This document shows positions 8,491-13,648 of a stretch of 13,648 bases of DNA, piece by piece. Made by a program: the position numbers and the translations under genes. The stretch's first letter is position 1. Each line of letters starts with the position of its first letter. The DNA comes from Jimgerdemannia flammicorona (Eukaryota; Mucoromycota; Endogonomycetes; Endogonales; Endogonaceae), in NCBI GenBank assembly GCA_003990745.1, contig RBNI01004667.1, forward strand, positions 1 to 13,648. The letters are read 5' to 3'. The notes beneath the pieces are model-generated. The model saw nothing but the letters and a program-made list of their open reading frames with translations, was not told the origin of the DNA and made no database searches.

Positions 8491-8867
8491 TAGGCTCTAT
8501 ATATAGAAGCCCACTATCTATCTCTTACTTTTACAATTGAAGATATAGTAATAACTATTTTTAGCTTAGATAGAGAATAGATCTGTATATATCTAGACTT
8601 AACAAAGTATCAGAAAATATATCTGTATATTAGAAGAGATATATAGAATGAGGAAAAAGAGAGAAAAAAGAAGAGAAAAGAGGAGAATTAAGAGTCTTAT
8701 ATATAGAAACCACTACTTATTCTTATACTTTCATAATTAAGATTATAGTATTGATCTATTTCTAGCTTAGTTATAGAGACTAGGTCAGTATGTATCTGAG
8801 AACTTCAAGTTTTCAAATATATATCTATATATTGAGAGTAAAGAAGAAGAGAGGAGAAAGAGGAGTA
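8491..8867. repeat. Diverged tandem duplication, about 200-base unit
   Basis: Copy 1 is about 8491-8690 and copy 2 about 8691-8867. Both begin with a (g)tct(t)atatatagaa motif, followed by a matching cactat..ttactttt/actttca segment, then tatagtaat/tatagtatt, tttctagcttag-like text, gtatatatct/gtatgtatct, and a purine-rich gag/aag run ending aggag. The offset of the shared atatagaa motif is exactly 200 bases. Confidence 0.5.
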
Positions 8868-9221
8868 TTTTTAACCTTAAGCTTTATTAACTTAACTGCT
8901 TTTGTATCAGAACATTGATAAGCTCTTACTTTGTTATCTTTAAAGTAAATTATATCTATTTTAAATTATTTTTATTTTATTTTTCTTTAGCAGTCAAGTC
9001 TATATATATACTCTAAGTATACTATATATCATAATATCTATTCTTTAACATTAGAACATCAGTGAGTACTTTCTTTACTATTCTTTATTAATCTGTATCT
9101 GATTTATTTTTATTTTTATTTTTATTTTTTACATATATTCCCCCTTTATCTTTAGTAACTAAGTGAATATATATATCAAACACTATATATTACTATCTAT
9201 CTATTTTTTTATAGATAAGTA

Positions 9222-9223
<2 letters not shown>

Positions 9224-9252
<29 letters not shown>
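9224..9252 (-). repeat. T29 tract, poly(A) on the minus strand
   Basis: A run of 29 T inside the CpG-free block. On the minus strand, the sequence from about 9420 down to 9253 runs into poly(A) directly after ctgataag. This fits the 3' end of a minus-oriented poly(A) retroelement or retrocopy. The Lys-rich frame across it is an artefact of the A run. Confidence 0.35.
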
Positions 9253-9523
9253 CTTATCAGCAACCTTTGCAATGTACAGCCATACTAACCAACCCTGCAA
9301 CCAACCATATTGCCAGTCTTGGTTGCTTTTAAGCCAACTGATGAGCTTCTTAAGTAAGAGCAAAACTGCAGTTCTATAAGAAATACTATGCAAGGTCATT
9401 CCAGTCTCAAAGCCTTTATATATGCTTATGTATTGCCCTTATATTGATATATTATTAGTCAGAAGGCTGTATAAAAGTATCTTTGTTAAAGACAATAAAT
9501 ATTAGATGACATTCTTCAAGCCG

Positions 9524-9994
9524 AAATATATAGCAATAAATTTGATTTCTCGTCATTTCACACTTGGCACATAATTATTTGGGTAAGAACAGGCTCGGCT
9601 ATTCAAAATACTTTGTTGCCCATGACCTGACTTCTCACGACCTGACTTCTCTCAAACAGTCAGCTTAACACATATATTTATTTCCCTTGCAATTACCCCA
9701 CACGTTACCCTTGGAATGACCCCATGCAATTCCAGCCACTCCAATATGAGGTTTCTGACAACAGATAAGTACAAGAGGTATACTGTCTGGGCAATCCCAA
9801 TGACAGAATATTTTTGTAGTATGGCCTTCACAACTTCATGTTTGCAAACCAGCTGTCGATGATGTATCTACTTCACTCACGAACGTGTGGAGAAAGTCGA
9901 TTGTTTTATTTTGTATTGGACTGGAACATGGAGAAGGTCATGCGATAATATTATAGGATTTTGATAAACAGTAGCGTATGGCGGTATGGTCTAT
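9524..9994. other. No gene; small direct repeat
   Basis: CpG is normal again here. The only structure noted is a 15-base tandem repeat with one mismatch at 9622-9636 and 9637-9651 (gacctgacttctc core). Confidence 0.5.
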
Positions 9995-10050
9995 TCGCGA
10001 ACGGTAGAGTCGAACCACCAATCTCGTGTGCACCTCTACACTAGTTCGCG
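9995..10050 (-). tRNA. tRNA-like gene lacking the anticodon arm (pseudo-tRNA)
   Basis: Read on the minus strand from 10050: acceptor CGCGAAC, then T8 A9, D-arm GTGT-AGAGGTGC-ACAC (four perfect pairs), G26, a five-base variable region AGATT, T-arm GGTGG-TTCGACT-CTACC (one G-T pair), acceptor GTTCGCG (seven perfect pairs) and discriminator A at 9995. The A box TAGTGTAGAGG and B box GGTTCGACTC fit pol III promoter consensus. The total of 56 bases is the canonical 73 minus 17, the exact size of positions 27-43, the anticodon stem-loop. No T4 terminator follows within about 100 bases. With no anticodon it cannot decode, and isotype is unknown. Confidence 0.6.
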
Positions 10051-10304
10051 GAAACGAGACGGAGGAAAGCACGGAGGCAGGAACCGTGAGTGGACACCTT
10101 CCTCAGACATGAATGACTGGTCTGAGAGGCAAACGCGCGCAAGCGGAGGCCTCCAACTTCGCCGACCAGGACCGCGCGTCCGCCCGTTTTCTCCCCTCTG
10201 CACATATTATTACCTCCAACACATGAACCCTTGAAGCAAACTGTCATTGCTGACTGTGCCCGCGCAGTTTTTGACTTTTGATGCTGGCCTCTTTGTCCAA
10301 TAGG

Positions 10305-11119
10305 TCAACGACCACCAAGTTGAACTCTAAAGTTCAATTCTTCCAAGTTGAAAGGATACTTGCCATTAGTAGTAAGATAGTCTTCTTTGTCAACCTCCTG
10401 GAGCACCAATTCGGGATCAATCCCCTGCCCTTCATAGTTTCCAAGACCCTATCTGTTGATGAGCAGCATTTTTTTTTGAGAACGAGTGCTTTTTGGGAGG
10501 CATCTGGCTTCAGAAACAACTGGGAAGAATGTTGATGGATTTCCCATTGAAAATGGCAAGTAGATCCGGTAGCTGCTCATCTGAGTATAAATTGTCAACA
10601 CTGGCGTGGGGGTGTCAGATCATATATTCGCTGTCATCTTTGCTGCCACCGTCGGCGCTTTCGATGTTGGATGGCACTGTTTAGATGTCGGAACAGTTAA
10701 CTAGAAAACGTCGACTTTACATTAAAAAAGCCGAACACGAGCTGTGTTCCTGCATTGTAACAGTTATCCACGGTCGCAGCCTATATCCAGCCAGAGCGTG
10801 TCGAACCAGATGCGAAGTCCCCCGGCACTCTCTGCTAGAAGCCGCCACCATCTATCTGCTCCAATAACTAGAAACTGACCTAAAACTTGGCAAGGATGTT
10901 GGTGACCTGTTGACTTTCCATCAGGGAGCCGTTCTCTTCATATCACAATAGCTGGGTTTGAAGGGCCTTGACCTTTTGGGAGGGCAGCCAAGGCGCCAAC
11001 CACGCTTCCACGTATATACTTGAGAGGTCCACGTACACGTACTTGAGAGGATCCCAGTTACAGGGTACGATGTTCAGCCAGTAGATGGAACCCTGCGTAT
11101 TTGATGGATTGAATGACAT
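10305..11119 (-). pseudogene. Decayed or intron-rich hypothetical gene
   Basis: The start is the ATG at 11119, after a promoter-like region. Protein-like text appears in three successive frames. Frame 1 (11119 to about 10690) starts MSFNPSNTQGSIYWLNIVPC, passes SQKVKALQTQLL, a TGA at 10945-10943, then YEENGSLMESQQVTNILAKF, and later NAGTQLVFGFFNVKSTFSS, with several TAG/TAA. Frame 2 (10680 to about 10460) has SNIESADGGSKDDSEYMI, TGA, then NLYSDEQLPDLLAIFNGKS. Frame 3 (10448-10305) has GLGNYEGQGIDPELVLQEV, DKEDYLTTNGKYPFNLEEL and NFRVQLGGR, TGA. An A9 run at 10462-10470 could explain the last shift. I do not recognise the protein. Some TAGs sit in acceptor-like contexts (ttctag, gatag), so unrecognised introns remain an alternative to decay. 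Confidence 0.4.
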
Positions 11120-11172
11120 TATGGAAGGGATAAGAGACGAAGGAGTAGGAGACAGGGACGAAATACGCGCGC

Positions 11173-11190
11173 CACGTGACAGGTATATAC
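11173..11190 (-). promoter_or_regulatory. CACGTG and TATATA motifs upstream of the 11119 start
   Basis: On the minus strand, a palindromic GTATATAC (11190-11183) and a CACGTG E-box (11178-11173) are followed by a pyrimidine-rich leader ending cttccataATG at 11119. This layout resembles a fungal core promoter and supports 11119 as the start of the broken gene. Confidence 0.35.
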
Positions 11191-11489
11191 CTAGGGAGTA
11201 TGTCACGCTTGTTTGGCATTGAAACGGGTGAGTTGCTAAGCGATCATCTTTAATCACAGGTATAAAATGGGACACATATACAAGAGATGAGTGTGTATAC
11301 AGTAATAGATCCTGTATACAAGATGGGTTATCTGGCAATTATCCAAAGGGTTAATGAAGTTGGGACTGGGTCGGAGTGGAGATGAAAAAAGTCAGAGGTC
11401 AAAACGTCATCCGGTCGAATGATGGTTACTTCGCCTGCGAGGTCAACCCAAGTCTAGTGAGGGATCGGCACGCGTTTGTCAGGGGTGCG
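11191..11489. other. No gene recognised
   Basis: Upstream flank of the minus-strand broken gene, with ordinary CpG up to 11489. An upstream in-frame extension to a Met at 11338 exists but reads poorly, and the promoter-like motifs lie inside it. Confidence 0.45.
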
Positions 11490-13648
11490 ACATATTTATT
11501 CAAAACAAACAAAGATGGAGGAGGTGAGGGAGGGGGGGGACCTTGAATATGATGCTACCTGGGAACCACTAGTAAACCTCAAGAATGCTTCAAGACTTCA
11601 AGCAAAGGACAGTACACATCTCTGATATCAACCTACCAGCTTGATGCATTTGCATGCACAGATATATGAGGTATATATATTACTAGCAGATATCATATTA
11701 CCAGACAACAAGGATTTCTCTCTGCAAGATTTGAATATCCAGCTGCTAAGCTTTCAGTCCTTATCTTAACAAAGTAGTCAACTCTTTATAATAATATCTG
11801 ATTTTGGTCTGACAAATTTTGGTTAAGTGTAATTATTCATATAACTTTAGAATTCAATGAGAATATTGATTCTTAAGAAGGGAGAGATATAACAATTTCT
11901 TTAGTCATAGTTTATTTTTTGTATCTTTTTCTCTAGTCTTTTTTTTGAATACTTAGAAATTCTAAAATATTTTTGTCTTTGTACTAAGTATCTTAGCTAG
12001 TTATAAACCCTTTTGAAATATTGTAGAACTTTATTAGTCATCTTTTACTGAGATCTTTTTTAGCAATTTTTTAATATTTCTTTTTATTTCTAAGATTCTT
12101 CTAGATTCTTTTTTTAGATCATATATAAATATTCCTTTTATCTACTTGAATAAAGCTCAGAATATTTTCTCTAAGAAATTCTTAAATTTTCAATCTCTTT
12201 GAGTTATTTTAGACTTATCAGAACCTTTTAGATTTAGTTACTTTCTCTTATAAAAACTAAAACTATTATAAATATTTTAAAGTTAAAATAATTATAACTT
12301 TATCTATATAACTTGATATTAAGTAAATTAGATCTAACTATATATAATATTAGACTTATTAGTAATAAATACTAATTCTAAAATTATAATTTTCTTAGTA
12401 TATTTTTTCTATTAGTGATATCAACTAAGTAATAGTTTTATATATATTTCAAATATAATATAACTGAAGTTTATTACTATTATCAATATTATTTATATCT
12501 TTAGTATTAATAATATTATTAATATTTACTAGATTATATATTATATATTATTAATATATATAATATTAATATTAGTAATATTATTTAATTCTTAGGTACT
12601 TTTTCTCTACTACCTTACTGATTATAAGGTTTGGTAGGCAATTTTTTAAGTCTACTTTCTATAACTTATACTCTCTTTACCTTGAATTGATTTGCTATAT
12701 CTATTGCAGGATAGTGGGGGGAGGCAATAGTGATGAGTTACCCTTTTATCAGTATCAGATTAATATCTTTTCTACTTTTTCACAGTTTCTGGTATCTTTG
12801 ACTATATTTAGAATATATTCATTTTAGTATAATACTTTTTTCCTTCTGCTGTCATCAATAAGATATTGTCTGGAGTATCACAGGCTATATATAGAGTTGG
12901 CTGATCTTGAGTATCAAGTATCAGTATAGATTACCTACAGGTCTCCAGTATCTATAGTAGAGTCCTCTGAGCTTTAGCAAACTTTCTGGTGAGCATAGTT
13001 CTGATGTAGGTGACTGCTTTCTAGGTGGAATTGAGATGGGAAAGGAGATGACCATTATAGATAAGAGGAAGGGTAATTATAGTAGATCAGTAAGGTGCCA
13101 GGCTGGGGGCAGTTATCAGATCTGGGGTAGGTGCTGTATTGGTGGGGTCTTCTAATTAGTATGGGACAGTTAGGTAGTAGGTATCACTCTTAGCTTCTTT
13201 TGGCAATTTATGAGATTAGACTTCAGTCATTGAGGGGGGGGGTTGGGGGGCTCAAGGCTACTCATATTAGATATCTTGATTATACTCAACTAGAACTAAA
13301 AGCTGATATAGCAATATGATCAAGGCCTGCAGACTTGAGTAGTGAGGTATTGAGAGTCTCCTCTCATCTCACATATATCCTTTACTCATCTTATTTGAGA
13401 GAACCAGATCCTACTCACTATGCTATACTTTGATGGGGGCTTTTCTTTGCCTATCATTCTCCTTGGGGTGGCAGAGGCTATTTTATTTGGCTCAGATATG
13501 GCCTTATATATACATTGGGGTTTCAGATATACACCTTCAGTTGTGGGCATATGGTTGTTCCCCCCTAGTGATAGGGAGAGTATGATGCACAGAATGAGGT
13601 GTAGACAACAATGTCCTACTGGTCCATTAAAAAAAAAAAAAAAAAAAA
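11490..13648. repeat. Second CpG-free block, probable decayed mobile element
   Basis: There is no CG dinucleotide in 2159 bases. The first half (to about 12640) is extremely AT-rich with many TTAATA/ATATTA stretches. The second half (12700-13628) is much richer in G but still lacks CpG, so low GC content alone does not explain the loss. The window ends in A20 (13629-13648), which fits the tail of a plus-oriented poly(A) element cut by the window edge. A G9-TT-G6 tract lies at 13234-13250. Class is unassigned; a weak RNase H-like frame near 13420-13628 hints at a retroelement. Confidence 0.5.

Larger units (their letters stand above)
7378..9521. repeat. CpG-free AT-rich block, probable decayed mobile element
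   Basis: I read all 2144 bases on the page and found no CG dinucleotide, while GC dinucleotides, CA and TG are all present. Flanking DNA has ordinary CpG. No open frame of note survives. Contents include a (TA)10 run at 8335-8354, a tandem duplication of about 200 bases (8491-8867) and a T29 tract (9224-9252). Loss of CpG with TG/CA kept is the footprint of methyl-cytosine deamination in silenced repeats (established process); that this happened here is inference. I could not assign an element class. Confidence 0.5.

Noticed and set aside
9193..9399. Minus-strand 68-codon frame ending in poly-lysine
   Set aside because: The lysines come from the T29 tract, and the rest has no recognisable features.
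10305..11119. Argument that all internal stops arose by C-to-T mutation (CGA, CAG, CAA)
   Set aside because: Every stop codon is one C-to-T step from a sense codon, so this holds for any stop and proves nothing without an intact homologue.

Overview
The window looks like nuclear DNA of a filamentous fungus. The signs are short introns (about 45-200 bases), TATA boxes 40-120 bases upstream of start codons, an intronless F-box/leucine-rich protein, a ribonuclease-inhibitor-type LRR gene, and a tRNA-like element with pol III boxes. RNI-type LRR genes and methylated repeats fit an early-diverging fungus such as Mucoromycota, but that placement is inference. I see no bacterial operon, rRNA or CRISPR.

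Layout. Positions 53-1287 (minus) hold the most striking object: a secreted, tyrosine/lysine/histidine-rich protein built from a signal-peptide exon followed by tiny phase-0 exons (24-63 bases). The left part repeats an exon+intron unit about every 120 bases. Two 33-base units carry in-frame stops (TGA, TAG) and must be skipped or dead, because a sound penultimate exon and a terminal exon lie beyond them. The promoter has CCAAT and TATAAAA. Positions 2066-2547 contain a weak one-intron ORF. Positions 3244-4431 (plus) encode an intact 395-residue F-box protein with its own TATA box. Positions 4744-5097 hold a weak ORF.

Positions 5247-6556 are a junction of gene fragments. A long minus-strand open frame without a start codon abuts, near 5700, a plus-strand RNI-LRR fragment that changes frame once and is followed by a poly(A) tract of about 50 bases, which suggests a retrocopy. 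Positions 7378-9521 and 11490-13648 contain no CpG dinucleotide at all, unlike the DNA between and around them. They are best read as methylated, mutated repeats. Between them lie a tRNA-like gene that lacks exactly the anticodon arm (9995-10050, minus) and a minus-strand gene with a good promoter but a broken reading frame (10305-11119).

The intact genes need not act together. The F-box protein would be a substrate adaptor of an SCF ubiquitin ligase, and the microexon protein would be exported. The combination of a fast-evolving secreted gene, broken genes, poly(A)/poly(T) tracts and CpG-free repeats marks an unstable, repeat-rich accessory region.
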